A stretch of DNA of 64,000 bases from Notamacropus eugenii (GCF_028372415.1 NC_092877.1:389372342-389436341), one strand, 5' to 3'. Positions 33,150-45,599 are shown, numbered from the stretch's first letter. Numbers and translations are program-made. Notes: generated by a model from the letters alone, not told the origin.

Positions 33150-33255
33150 CAGCTGGAGGTCATTTGGGTGGTATAAGAATCTTTGGATCAGAGTTTCCTG
33201 TATGTAAGTGGTGCTACCCGGAACTTGAATTTCTTATGTTTCTTTCTACTGTGTT
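33150..33255 (-). CDS. ARL13B: ARL13 exon 8 with RVxP motif and premature stop
   Basis: Acceptor 'GTTCCACACAG', donor GTGAGT. Read in the phase set by exon 7, the frame gives a Lys-rich segment ('RKKHKKFKF') and then RVAP at 33209-33220, the RVxP ciliary-targeting motif (RVEP in human). It then reaches TGA at 33188-33190 after six more codons. The exon is 106 bases long, although phase-1 junctions on both sides need a multiple of three, so there is one extra base or two missing. In the shifted frame the remaining codons resemble the human acidic/proline-rich run (SDPK..PP..PPAG) but contain another TGA. This is either genuine C-terminal truncation after RVxP, a decaying exon or a sequencing error. 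Confidence 0.62.
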
Positions 33256-35289
33256 CTGTGTGGAACATAAAAAGTTAAGAATATGTTAACTGACTCATTA
33301 TAAGAACAGTATAAGAACTCTAACATTATATGAAAAGAAGTAATATTTTTTTTTAAGCCATGACTACTGATACTCATCCTCTAGGCTATTCCTTCCATCA
33401 TGAGGTGGAAGTGGCACACAAAATTATAGTTCTACTAGACCGTGCAACAGACCTTCTGGCCGAAGAGTTGGCTATCAGGTGATGAATTTAAATTTGGATA
33501 TAATAGCTCACTAAGCCACATATTGCCATCATGGTAGATGATACCAACCCCAAATCTACCACCATGATTGGCAGTTCCAATCCATTAGTAGCTCCAGTCC
33601 ATTGATCTGAATGTCTTATCAGGTTAAGTACAATGAGCCTTAATCTTTCCTCTATATAACTACTCTTTCAAACTTCTGAATAAAGAGATCCCAATTCTTC
33701 CTAAAAATTCTATATCCTAAAATTTTTCCTAAAATTTTCTCTTATCTAAGCTAAATAACCACAGTTCACTCCACAGATTTTTGCGTGATGAGATTTTAGC
33801 ACTTCTCACTCCCCTTGCAGCCTTCCTAGGGACAGTGTTTAGCACTAGAGTAAGGTAGTATAGTCCTATAATCTTATTTAAATAATGGAATAGGAACAGA
33901 TAGGGGAGAGCTGAGGCTGTTTGAACTCTTGATTTTGGGAGTTCTGAGCTGCAGTGGGGTATGCCAATCAGGGTGTTCACACTCTTCAGCATTAATATGG
34001 TGAGCCCTTGGGAATAGGGGGATCACTAGATTGCCTGAGGAGAGATAAGAGAGAGAAAGAGTAGGTCAAAACTATTGTGCTGATCAGCAGGAGGATCCAA
34101 CCTGTAAACAGTTCCTATACTTCTAGCCTGCTAAGAAGGGGAAACCCAGTCTTTTGAAACAAAAATGGCACACAAAACTGAATGCAGTCTAAAACATTCT
34201 TAATTTTTTTGGTGGTAAAAACATATTACTGACTGACACCCCAAGTTCCAAGGATTTGACAAAACAATTAAATAAAATTGTCCAAACTCTTGAACTCCTT
34301 AGCATGCGCTCTTGTACTTGTAGAGTTTACTGTCTGAGCTCAAGTACAAGACTTTCCAGGCATATCCGCTGAAAGTGTCATGTTATATGTCCCTATACTT
34401 GCTACTTTACTGAGATCATTATGGATCTCAGCTTTTTTCACATTAGCATCATGTTATCTACAAATGGGATTAAGCATTCCGCCTAGATTGAAAATGCCAA
34501 AGGCAGAAATCTGGGGCATTCTTGACTGAAGACAACCTTCCAGGCCTGTATTAATCTCCATTAATTAACATCTTTGGTTTTGATAATTTGCCTAGTTCTG
34601 ATTTTGCTTAATTGCACACTACCATCAAGTCCACGTCTTTCTATCTCCAAGAGGATAATAGAAGAGATAATGTGAAAACAGTCTTGCTAAAATCCAGGCA
34701 TAGAATCGAGGGAATCGAGGGTTAGAATTGAGGGTTTGTGGGAATTCCTGATGTACCAATCCAGTAACTGTCAAAAAATGAAATGAAGTTAGAGTGGCAA
34801 TGACTTCTTCTTAATGAATTTATACTGATTTCAAGTGATATTATCACCTCTAAGTAGACACAAACTATTACACTTTGATGATTCATTTGAGATTTTTTTC
34901 TAGGTATCAAGATCTTTGGCTATAGTCACAGAACTGATTTCTTATCTCATTTTAGAAAATCGGGAACATGCGTGCCCATTTGTGGTCTTGCTATACTATC
35001 ACCCCCTATTTTCAAGACAGAGGTTTAAATTCTGTTTAGCTCAGGTTATAAAAAAATGCCATTCCCAAATGTTGTGACATCAATGCCTTGATTTTAAATT
35101 CACCTCAGTATTTGGGGAATTATGAATTCCATTGGTGAATGAATTTCATTCATTCATCTTTCTACTAACATAGACAATGAACACCCTCTTGTGACTTGGT
35201 AGATGTCTTTGACAAGTTACTGTGACTGAATACATCCAACTATAAGAGCCCAGTAGTAACCCCTTCAGACAAATAATAAATAAGCAATC

Positions 35290-35592
35290 AAAACACAAAC
35301 TCAGATGAGGACTACAACTTCAAAATGCCTACGTGGGAAGCCTCAAGGGAGAATATGAATTGGTCTCAAGACCAAAAAGAACTCTTGAAACACCACAAAA
35401 AGGATTTAAAAATCAATTAAGAGAGGTAGAAGAAAAATTGAGAAAAGAGATGAGTTATGCAAGAGAATTATTTTAAAAAATGGCAGCTTGGAAAAGGAAG
35501 CACAAAAATTAACTGTAGAAAACAACTCCTTAAAAAATATAATTGGCAAAAGGGAAAAATATCCACTGATGAAAACAAGTCCTTCAAAAGCA
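35290..35592 (+). pseudogene. L1 ORF1 fragment (old family)
   Basis: Broken coiled-coil coding sequence ('aagagaggtagaagaaaaattgagaaaagagatg', 'aaacaactccttaaaaaat') parallels the ORF1 copies at 36.6, 39.1 and 49.5 kb. It stops where another element's 5' end begins at about 35593. It is dead. Confidence 0.65.
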
Positions 35593-38500
35593 GAACTGGC
35601 TGGAGGAAACATGATGGAGTAAAGGCAGGGACTTGCTTGAGCTCTCCTCCAAAACCCTCCAAATAACTTTAAAAATGACTCTATACAAAATCTAGAGCAG
35701 CAGAACCCACCAAAAAGATGGAGTGAAAGACAACTTGGAAGGTCAGTAGGGAAGGGCGGTTGCACCAGGGTAAGAGAGGAGGACAGTCCATCATAGGCTA
35801 TACCAGCACAGACTGAATCCCAGAAAACATGGAGCAGACATTGGGGGTGATTGAATTAGTGACAGCAGTAGTGTTTTCCTGACCTCTCAGCCCACAGATG
35901 TCAAAGACAACTAAGAAGGTGAGCAGGAATGGCTTTTACAGCTGGCACAGTCAAGCCAAGGTGGCACCAGTTCTGCCACAGACACAACAAACTAGGAGCA
36001 GGCTTTGGGAGTAAATGAATCTGCAATAGCAGTGTCAGTCTCAGTGGCTGCTTTCAGATCTCTCAGCCCACAGACAGTAAGGAAGTCGAACAAGTGGTCA
36101 GAAGGAGATTACAAGGGACTTTTTGCTACCACTGAGGCAGGATTTTTTTGCTCTGCCCATACTTGGAACTGGGTCAGAGTCCTGGGTGGCATTCCTAGGG
36201 TGAGGCACAGCAGAGTTTGCTGCAGCAATGGAGGGGGGACGTCCTCACAGTTCCAAGGCAGGAAAAAATGCTTGTGACCAGAGCACAGGCCAGGATAGTA
36301 ATAAAGACCTCTCCTTGATCATACCAGCTTAGAAGAACTGAAAACTTATAGATCCCTAGAAAGATCTCTGAAAACAGCTACACAAAACCCCTGAAGCTTC
36401 TTCAGACAGCACGGTTTCCACCCTGGAAGCACAGTATTACCTTAAGAAACAGTTAAATGTCAAGTAACAGGCTGGAAAAAATGAACAAATAATGGGAAAA
36501 AACAAATAAAAAAGAAAGTCACTGTGGTGACAGGGAAGATCCAAACACATACTCAGAAGACAACAAAATCAAAGTTCTTACATCTAAAAGCTCCAAGAAA
36601 AATATGAATTTTTCTCAGGCCATGGGAGACTTCAAAAGAGAAGTAGAGGAAAAATTGGGAAGAGAAATGAGAGTGATGCAAGAAAATCATGAAAAACAAG
36701 TCAACAAACTGATAGAGGAGACAAAAAGTGCTGAAGACAATAACACCTTAAAAACACACTAGGTCAAACGTTAAAGAGTAATGTCTTACAAAGTAAAATT
36801 GACCAAATGGAAAAGGAGGTCCAAAAGCTCACTGAAGAAAACAATTCCTTAAAAACTAGAATGGAGCAAATGGAAGCTAATGACTTCATGAGAAATCAAG
36901 AAATGATAAAACAAAACGAAAAGAGTGAAAAAAATAGAAGACAATGTGAAATATTTCACTGAAAAACAACTGACCTGAGAAATAGATCTGGGAGAGATGA
37001 TTTAAAAATTATTAGACTACCAGAAAGCTGTGATAAAAAAAATCATATTTCAAGAAATTATCAAGGAACCTGATATCCTACAACCAGATAGTAAAATAGA
37101 AAATGAAAGAATCCACCTGATGAAAGAGATCCCAAAAGGGAAAAAAAAAAACCTCCCAGAAAAATTACAGCCAAATTCCAGAGCTTCCAGGTCAAGGAGA
37201 AAATATTGTAAGCAGCCTGAAAGAAAAAACTCAAGAAAGGTACAACAGTCAGGATAACATAAGATTTAGCAGCACCTACATTAAAATATCTGATGGCTTG
37301 GCAAAGGAGCTAGGATTACAACCAAGAATCACCTACTCACCAAAAGTGAGTATAAATCCTTCAGGGGAAAAAATAGACATTCAATGAAACAGAGGACTTT
37401 CATGTATTCTTGATGAAAAGACCAGAGCTGAATAGAAAATATGACTTTCAAATATAAGAATCAAGAGAAGAAGAAAATGGTATAGGAAAGGGAAATCATA
37501 AAGGACTTAATAAGGTAAAGTTGCTTACATTCCTAAATGGTAACATATTTGTAGCTCATAAGACCATTCTCATTAATAGGGTATTTAGGAGTATATACAG
37601 ACAGTGGGTACAGGGGTGAGTTGAATATGAAGGGATGATATATAAAAAAATAAAATTAAGGGGGAAAAGGAATGTACTGGAAAAAGAGAATGGGAGAAGT
37701 AGAATAGGGCAAATTATCTTATATAAAAGAAGCAAGAAAAAGCATTTCCACTAGATGGGAAGAGGGTGGAGGTGAGGAGGAGTGAGTGAACCTTCCTGTT
37801 GTTAAAACTGTCTCAATTGCAAATAGAAATCTATCTTAACCTACTGAAAAGTAGAGGGGGAAGAGGGTAAAAGGGGAGATGGAAGATGTTGACAGAAGGG
37901 AGGGCAGACTAGGGGAGGGGTAGTCAGAAACAAAATACCTTTGAGGAGGGACAGAGTGAAAGAATAGAAGAAATTGGGGGAATGGGATGGAGGGAAATAG
38001 TTATCCACACTAACAAAAAAAAAATTTGAAGCAAGTTTCTCTGACAAAAGTCTGATTTTTTTTTAACATACCTATCTGTAGCCACTGGTGAAGGGAAACT
38101 CTAACTCACATTTGATAAATGGTCAAAGGATATGAACAGAAGTTTTCAGATGAAGAAAATTAAAGCTATGTATAGCCATATGAAAGAGTCTACATCACTA
38201 CTGATGAAGGAAATGAAAATTAAAACAACTCTGGTGTAACACCTCACCCCATCAGATTGACTAATATGACAGACAAGGAAAATAATAAATGTTGGAGAAA
38301 ATGTGGGAAAATTGAAACACTAATTCATTGTTGGTGGAGTTGTGATCTGATTCAACCCTTCTGGAGAGCAATTTGGAACTATGCCTAAAGGGCTATAAAA
38401 TCATGCATTTCCTTTGACCTAGCAATGACACTACTATTTCTGTATCCCTAAAGACATTAAAAAAAGAAAAAAGGACAAGTATGTACAAAAATATTACTAG

Positions 38501-39085
38501 CAGCTTTTTTCTGAGGCAAAGAATTGGAAACTGAGAGGATGCTCATCAGCTGGCTGAATAAGTTGTAGTACATGAACATAATGGAATACTACTGTACTAT
38601 AAAAAATGATGAGCTGGATGCTCTCCGAAAAATATGAAAATATTTACATGGGCTGATGAGAAGTGAAATGTACTGTGTACAAAGTAACAGGAACATGGTA
38701 AAATAATCAGTTGTGAATAACTTGGGTACTTTCAGCAATACAGTTATTGAAGGTATCTCTGAAGGACATAGGATGAAAAATGATCTCCATCCCCAGAGAA
38801 AGAACTAGTGGTGTCTAAATACAAATTGAAGTTTACTTTTTTTACTTTATTTCTCTTGAGGATTTTTTTTGTCTCTGTTATCTTTCACAACATAACTATT
38901 ATGGATGTATTTTGCCTCACTACACATGTATAACCTATATCAAACTGTTTGCCTTTTCATTGTGGGGATGGAGGTGGGGAGGAAAGAAGGGAGAGAATCT
39001 GCAATTCCAAGTTTTAAAAATGAATGTTAACTGTTTTTACATATAACTGGGGGAAAATTTCAAATAAATAAACTTTTTTTTAGAG
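35593..39085 (+). mobile_element. L1/HAL1-type element lacking most of ORF2
   Basis: It begins with an L1-like 5' end ('aacatgatggagtaaaggcag'), followed by a 5' UTR to about 36475, a broken ORF1 (36479-37460), an inter-ORF purine-rich region to about 37990, and then directly the L1 3' end (38030-39085, ending 'caaataaataaactt'). ORF2 is missing except for nothing recognisable. An internal deletion or a HAL1-like origin would explain this. The 3' part carries the same block order as the copy at 4.6-5.5 kb. Confidence 0.65.
36479..37460 (+). pseudogene. L1 ORF1 pseudogene
   Basis: It retains coiled-coil, RRM ('ggagagatgatttaaaaatt') and C-terminal-domain coding blocks in the right order but with many stops and frame changes. 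Compare the intact frame at 19097-20185. Confidence 0.75.
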
Positions 39086-39104
39086 TTATAGTATATACAT
39101 TTCT

Positions 39105-40632
39105 ATTTCTTTAAAAGTGGAATTATGCAAACAGAAAGGGAGGTATAAAAGCTCACTGAAGGAAAAATTCTTAAAATTAGGATTGGGCAAGTGGAAGCTA
39201 AGAATGAGTCAAACAAAACCAAAAGAATGAAAACATAGAAGAAAATATAAAATATCACATTATAAGTGACCTGGAAATTAGATCCAGGAGAGATGTTTTA
39301 AGAATTATTGAACTACTTGAAAGCCATGATTAAAAGAAAAGCCTGGACATCAACTTTTAAGAAATTTGCAAGGAAAACTACCCTGATATCCTAGAAGCAG
39401 AGGGCAAAATTGTCACTGAAAGAATCCACTGAACACATCCTGAAAAAGATGCCAAAATGAAAACTCCCAGGAATACTGTAGCCAAATTCCAGAACAATGA
39501 AGTCAAGGAGGACATGCTGCAAGTAGACAGAAAGAAACAATTGGAAATATCAAGGAAGCACGATCAGAATTACACAGAGCAGCATGATTATCCAAAAGGC
39601 AAATGACCTTGCATTATAACCAAGAAAAAACTACCCAGCAAAACTGAGCATAATCTTTCAGGGGAAAAGATATTCAGTGAAATAGTAGACTTTCAAACTT
39701 TTCTGATAAAAAGGACCAGAGCTGAAAAAAAAAAATTGATCTTGAAATACAAGACTCAAGAGAAGCATAAAAAGGTAAACCAGAAAGGAAAAAACAAAAG
39801 AAAACAAACATGTTATTCAATAAGGTCAAATTGACTGTTTACATCCCTACATAGGAAAATGATACTTGTAACTGTTAAGAACTATATCTCTCTTAGGACA
39901 TTTGGAAGAAGTATACTTAGATGGTGTGCATATAAGTTGACTTTGATTTAATGATAAAAGAAAATTAATTAAGAGGTGAGAAAAAGGATTGCACTGGGAT
40001 AAGAGTAAAGGAAGAGGCAGAATGTAGTAAATTGTATCACATAAAGAGGGATGAAAGACCTATTATAATAGAGGGAATAAAGGGAGGAAGTAAGCATTGT
40101 TTGAGTCTTACTTTTAACAGATTGGCTCAGAGAATAACATAAACACTCAGCTGAGCAAAGAAATCTATTTTATAGGAGGGGGAAAGGAAAAAGGAAAGGT
40201 ACTGACAGAAGGGAGGGCAGATTGAGGGAAGCAATGGTCAGAAGGAAAACACTGGTGAGAAGGGACAGGGCAAAGGGAGAGCGAAAAGTATAAACATGGG
40301 GAAAATAGGATGTAGTGAAATACACAGTAATCATAACCGTGATTGTGAATGGGATGAGTTCTCCCATAAAATGGAAGCAGATAGCAGAATGGATTAAGAT
40401 CCATAATCCTACAACATAATGTTTACAAGAAACACATTTGAAGGAGAGAGATATATACAGAGTAAAGATTAAAGGCTGGAGTAGAATATATCATGGTTCA
40501 GCTGAAGTAAGAAAAAAAAAAAGCAGGGATAGCATTCCTGATCTCAGGCAAAGCAAAACAAAAACAGATCCAATCAAAAGAGGTAAGAAAGGATACTGTA
40601 TCTTGCTAAAAGGTACCATACACAGTGAAACA
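39105..40632 (+). mobile_element. L1 fragment: ORF1 to start of ORF2 endonuclease
   Basis: Broken ORF1 sequence (39110-39770) is followed by an inter-ORF region. From about 40425 there is ORF2 endonuclease coding sequence in sense ('QETHLKERDIYRVKIKGW', containing the Glu of the QETH motif). The similarity ends at 40632, where a telomeric-repeat block starts, and the next part of an ORF2 lies beyond it in reverse. Confidence 0.7.
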
Positions 40633-40653
40633 TAACCCTAACCCTAACCCTAA
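40633..40653. repeat. Interstitial telomeric repeat (TAACCC)3TAA
   Basis: Three and a half perfect vertebrate telomeric units (CCCTAA strand) lie exactly at the junction of two oppositely oriented L1 ORF2 pieces. Confidence 0.9.
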
Positions 40654-42005
40654 AATGGTATGGTCAATTTTGGTACTGTTTTCTTAATATTGAACCAGCT
40701 CTGTATTCCTAGTATAAATTTGGTATAAATCCCACCTGGTCATAGTGTATTATTGTCCTGGTACAAATTGCTATAATCTCTTTGCTAATATTTTCTATAT
40801 TGTTTTTATCAATATTCATTAGAAAAATTGTTCTACCATTTTCTTTCTCTCTTTTGATTTGGTTTAGGTATCAGTACCATATTGTCATAAAAATAATTTA
40901 GTAGGACTTCTTTGTCAATTTTTCTAAATAGTTTATCAAGTATTGGAATAAATTTTTCTTTAAATATTTTGAAAAATTCATTTGTAAATCCATGTAGCCC
41001 TGGAGATTTCCTTAGGGAGTTTATTGATGGCTTATTCAATTTCTTTTTATCTAAAATGGAGTCATTTATTTTATTTCCTCTTCTGTTAATCTGGGCAATT
41101 AATATTTTTGGTTAATATTTATCCATTTCACTTGGATTGTCAGACTTTAGGACATACAGGAGGGCAAAAAAGTTCCTAATTATTGCTTTAATTTCCTCTT
41201 AATTGCTGGCAAATTCACCCTTCTCATTTTTGATACTAGTAATTTGGTTTTCTGTTTTCTTTTAATTACTCAAATTAATCTTAGGCTTATCTATTACACT
41301 GTTTTGTTTTTTGGTAAAACCAGCTCTCTCAGTTTTATTAATTTCTTCTTTGATTTTCAGAATTTTTAATTTGGTGTTTAATTGAGGGATTTAATTTGTT
41401 CTCTTTCTAGCTTTTTTAGTTGTATGCCCAATTCACTGATCTCTTTGTGCATTTTCTTTATGAGATTATGAAATATGAGATATGAATCTTCTCCTAAGTA
41501 CTACTTTGGCTGCATCTCATAAATTTTACTATGTTGTCTCATTATGGTCATTCTCTCTTTGATGAGATTATTGATTGTTTCTATGATTTGTTGTTTGACC
41601 CACTCATTCTTTAGGATCATATTATTTAGTTTCAAATAAATTTTTCATCTATCTCTCAATGATCCTTTATTACATATAAATTTTTGCATCTGAAAAGGAT
41701 GCATTTAATATTTCTGCCTTGATTTTTGTGCCCTAATAAATGGTCAGTTTTTGTGTAGGTGCCATATGCCACCAAGAAAAAGGTATATTCCTTTATATCC
41801 CCATTCAGTTTTCTCCAGAGGTCTATCATATTCAACTTTTCTAAAATTTTCTTCACCTCCTTAACTTCTTTTTTGTTGCTTTTGTGGTTGGGTTTATCTA
41901 GGTCTGAGAAGGGAAAGTCGAGTTCCACCACCAGTATAGTTTTGCTGTGTATTTTTTCCTGTAACTCACTTAACTTCTCCCCCAAGCATCTGAGTGCTCT
42001 ATGAC
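40654..42005 (-). pseudogene. L1 ORF2 fragment: endonuclease end and RT start
   Basis: On the minus strand, from 42005 downwards, this reads the C-terminal half of the L1 endonuclease ('MIDLWRKLNGDIKEYTFF' and a 'TKTDHLLGHK' motif). It then reaches the beginning of the reverse transcriptase ('[14 protein letters not shown]', then '[11 protein letters not shown]') and stops at 40654 near 'IQSWFNI'. Stops are frequent. It continues, with only a small gap, the endonuclease sequence that ends at 40632 but in opposite orientation. Confidence 0.78.
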
Positions 42006-42118
42006 TTGGTGCTTATGTATTTATTTATGTATATAATTACCCAAATTAACTATAAAAATCACATGAAGAAAGACACTACTTGTATCCCGAGAAAGAACTG
42101 GTAAACAGAAACATATAT

Positions 42119-42120
<2 letters not shown>

Positions 42121-42161
<41 letters not shown>

Positions 42162-42300
42162 TATACATACACACACATACACATACATATGTGTGTATGT
42201 ATATGTATATGTGTATGTGTGTATATATATATACACAATTTTATTTATATATATGTACACATACACATATATATGTATACACTTATATATACATACACCT
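42121..42300. repeat. (AC)n/(TG)n/(TA)n self-complementary microsatellite
   Basis: An AC run (42121-42152) is followed by mixed ATAC, then GTGTAT, then TATA and TACACA tracts. The AC and GT arms are complementary, so the region can fold back on itself. Apparent frames of 80-100 codons on both strands are artefacts of the repeat. Confidence 0.9.
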
Positions 42301-42535
42301 ATTTATGTCTAATGGTAGTAATTTCTATGGCGGGGGAGGGGTGAAAGGATTGAGAAAAAAAGAAATTTATGAGATTATTTTTTTGTATGTTTGAGAGGAA
42401 TAGCATGTTGTCCATAGTACATTTGCAGTTTCATGTACAATCATCTTTTTTATTATACTATGTTATGGGAAAGCTTGCTTTATTCCACAAATATGAATTA
42501 ATGAAATAAAAAAGGGGAAAGAAAAAGAAAATTGT
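42300..42535 (+). mobile_element. L1-like 3' end with A-rich tail
   Basis: A G-rich 'cgggggaggggtgaaagg' block, an AT-rich 3' region and an A-rich end 'gaaataaaaaaggggaaag' resemble a LINE 3' end of a family distinct from the other copies here. Confidence 0.4.
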
Positions 42536-42544
42536 ATTGACCAC

Positions 42545-43405
42545 AGGCTTAATGCCTCTCCACTCTTTGCCAACTCTCTCTCATCATGCCCAAAACTGAA
42601 CTCACCTTTGAAAAGTCACTTATCTGTTCCTATCAAGTGAACCACCACTACTCTTTGAGTCTCTAAAGTTTGCAACCTGTGTTATCCTTGACTCCTTACT
42701 TATCCCTTTCTCTACACATCCAACAAGTTATCAAATCTTAAAATTCTACCTTTATGATATCTCTTTTATATGTCCCCCTCTGTCTACTCACACCCTAGTC
42801 CTGGCTCTAACTTCTCCTTGGACTATTGCAAAAGCAGTAAGTGTATCCAACTTGTCTCCCCCTTTCCAATCCATTCTCCATATAGCTGCCAAAATCACCC
42901 ACTTAATAAAACTCCAAAGGTTTCCAATTACTGCTGTATTAAATTTACCAAATAAAGTCCTTTACAACTTGCCCACAATCTAAGTATCTGGACATTATTA
43001 TCTTATTTGCCTTCACACACTCTAAAGTCTAGTTAGTTCTTGATGTTGGACACCATAGTCCCTTTCCCATCTCTATGCCTTTGTACAGGCTGCCCTCTAT
43101 GGCTAGAATGGCCTCTTTCTTTTTCTCTGCCAAATCCCTAGTTTCCGTCAGAGCTCAGTTAAAGCCACACCTTCAATATGAAAACCTTCCCTGTTCTCTC
43201 CAGCTATTGTGGCTTTTCTCACTTCTCTGGTCCTTTCCAAATTACTCTGGATTTATTTTGTATATGCTTGTAGGCCTCCCAAGATAGAATGTAAACTCTA
43301 TGAAACAAGAGACAGTTTCATTTCAGTTTTTGGGCCCCCCAATGTCTAGCACAGTGTCTTTCACATGGTAGTTGCTCAACAAACATCCGTTACTTGATTA
43401 ATGGT
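42545..43405 (+). mobile_element. L2 LINE 3' fragment, long
   Basis: Sense-orientation blocks of L2 follow in order: 'catgcccaaaactgaactcacc', 'ggactattgcaaaagca', 'ccattctccatatagctgcc', 'ttgtacaggctgccctctatgg' and the tail 'gatagaatgtaaactctatg ... cacagtgtctttcacatggt ... gctcaacaaacatc'. It is the longest L2 copy in the window. It is decayed. Confidence 0.65.
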
Positions 43406-43755
43406 AGGAGCCAACGAAGTACTGATAATTTACTCATGGCAATCTTAAATATCACAGAAATACATCAGTAACTTGGAGAGGGACTGTTTCTCTAGGACAC
43501 CAAAACAACTGGTTTATAATGTTAGACAAACCAACAACCAATTAAAAAAGAAAACGAAAATGTCAGCTAGTCATTTTAGCATCATACAGGAGGAAAAATG
43601 GTTGGTTCACTTTCAGCTAGGCATTGTTGAGTAACACGAAGTGAGCCTAAGTATAAGAGTGCTTTTGGAACGTGGCTTGTAATGTTACTAAGAGGGAGAA
43701 AAGAGTGCACCAAGAAAAAGCTCAAAAACAAACAAACGAGCAAATAAGCTACCAC

Positions 43756-43969
43756 CTGACTGCGAGCGTTGCGAGGACTGTTGTGTTGCAGTTTCTTTGT
43801 CTACAAACTGTGTCAATGACACCGAATTACGAGGGTTTATGAACTCCTGACCGGTGCTTTTGGGGCTGCTGCTCGTGACACAGGTCGGTGCATCAAATTG
43901 CTCCTGTTCAGTGCTAGGTTTCAGAAGTCTCTTCGTATCATTAGCCGTCCTCTGCCTTCTTTTTTCACT
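43756..43969 (-). CDS. ARL13B: ARL13 exon 7 (variable tail region)
   Basis: Acceptor 'TTTTTGTTAG' and donor 'CAG|GTGGTA' enclose 71 open codons plus one base. The peptide is Ser/Thr/Gln-rich ('SEKRRQRTANDTKR ... QQSSQRSQS') and only weakly similar to human ARL13B exon 7, which is itself poorly conserved. It is placed by position, the phase-0 entry after exon 6, the open frame and a CpG content unlike the surrounding intron. If exon 8 is spliced next, the protein reaches RVAP and stops. Confidence 0.72.
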
Positions 43970-45599
43970 CTAACAAAAACAAAGCATAGCATCTTTACTA
44001 CCACAATGTGTCTGGTATAGTTTCAAAGTCTAAAGTCAAAGTCTAAGCTGTAAAATAACCATGGAGAACAAAAGTAAAATTGGAGTCTTTTAAAAATGCT
44101 GATATATTTCAAGAAACAAGAAAGCAAAAAAAAGACTCCACATTGCTACAATATAACCCAAGAAAGCGAAAATAAAATCCTATGTACTTTTTCTTTCATT
44201 ACAACAGTTTTGAAAGAATATTAGCTGTTTGATAGACTTTTTTAAACAAAGTTTTAGAGAGTAAAAGTCATGTCATAAAAATAAAACTCAGAACTACTTC
44301 AATGTATGTAAAGAGAATTTAGAGGTTTTACAACCTAAAAAATAAGATGCATATTTTCCTTTTTTAATGTATGATCCACTACAGGCCTGACTACAGGTTG
44401 TGCAGGCCTGATCTACTAAAACTTGTTATTATAAACATACATGCGCAATTTCATCATATCAATACTTAATCCTGAATTTTTAACATGGAGCCTAGTTCAC
44501 CATGTTCTCCAGTAACGTTTTTCTTCTTTACACTGTAAGATGTAGCATGCCTTATGGGATGTATCATGGCACTCTCTACTCTGTATGGGCAATTTATTGG
44601 AATATTGCTTATGAAAACATTTACCACAGCATACAGAGGCTATCATTTACAAGTTCCTCATACAAAATAAATATCTGTGTCAAAGTACAGAATAATGCTT
44701 CAATTATTCCTTTTCTGCAACATTTTCAAATGACCAAAAAATGAACACATGTAAGAGAAATGTTACTAAGGCTATTTTATTGTACTCATCCTTTCAAATA
44801 GCAACTCCATTAAAGAAAGGTAACTGAAGCAATAGAAAATACAGTAAAATCTCTGGTCTCTGAAGAACTGAATATTCTATGAAAACTAATATGTGCAATA
44901 TCTTCCTTTGTAAACTGCCTTCCCATCTCAGCAAGGGCAGTTACTGGGAAGAATCGATCATTACCTGCTGCCCAATGGGAAACTGTAACGAAGCAATGAG
45001 GAGGATTGGCAGAAGCAACAACTTAGTCATATAAGCAGTCCCCCAGGTAACGGAATATAAGCCCAGGAGCTGGTACGGTTAAGGAGTTCTTGAGATGTGC
45101 AAAGGTCAGGTGAGCTCTCAGTCCTAAGAGATGTCACACAGACACACACACGCTCAACTAAGAATTCAATCTATAAATTAATTTTGGTAAAAATCTTAGG
45201 CAACTGATACTGAGACACAGGAGTGTGTATGGTAACTTAGAACACTTTACAATGCACTTAGAAAGTGGTCAGAAAACAATTGATAAATTCTAAAATGGAT
45301 TTATATATTAGCACAATGAGATAACAGCATCAAGACACAGGGAAAGAAGAGACATAACACTTAAGAATAAATGTCCTAACAAGAATAACAATTCTGAAAC
45401 GTAAGAAACGATGGCAGCAGTTTATATTCATTACGTTCACAGCCTCATTTTGCTTCAGTTCATTCTCATCTCTGGCCACTATGCTTTCCACATCCACAGA
45501 GAGAGGGAATAGGTTCAGAACTTGTAATTTATTTCATTGGTATAGAGATCTCCCACTGAGGAAGGAACTTCTTCTGCCAATGCAGAGCAGCACCTTCTC

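Larger units (their letters stand above)
33256..43755. other. ARL13 intron 7 packed with L1 fragments
   Basis: This 10.5-kb intron contains AT-rich unassigned sequence at 33.26-35.28 kb, the L1 nest at 35.29-42.53 kb and an L2 copy at 42.54-43.41 kb. No STX19-like single-exon frame is present. Confidence 0.6.

Noticed and set aside
42021-42394. 80-104 codon frames rich in Tyr/Thr/His or Val/Cys
   Set aside because: Translations of the AC/TG/TA microsatellite.
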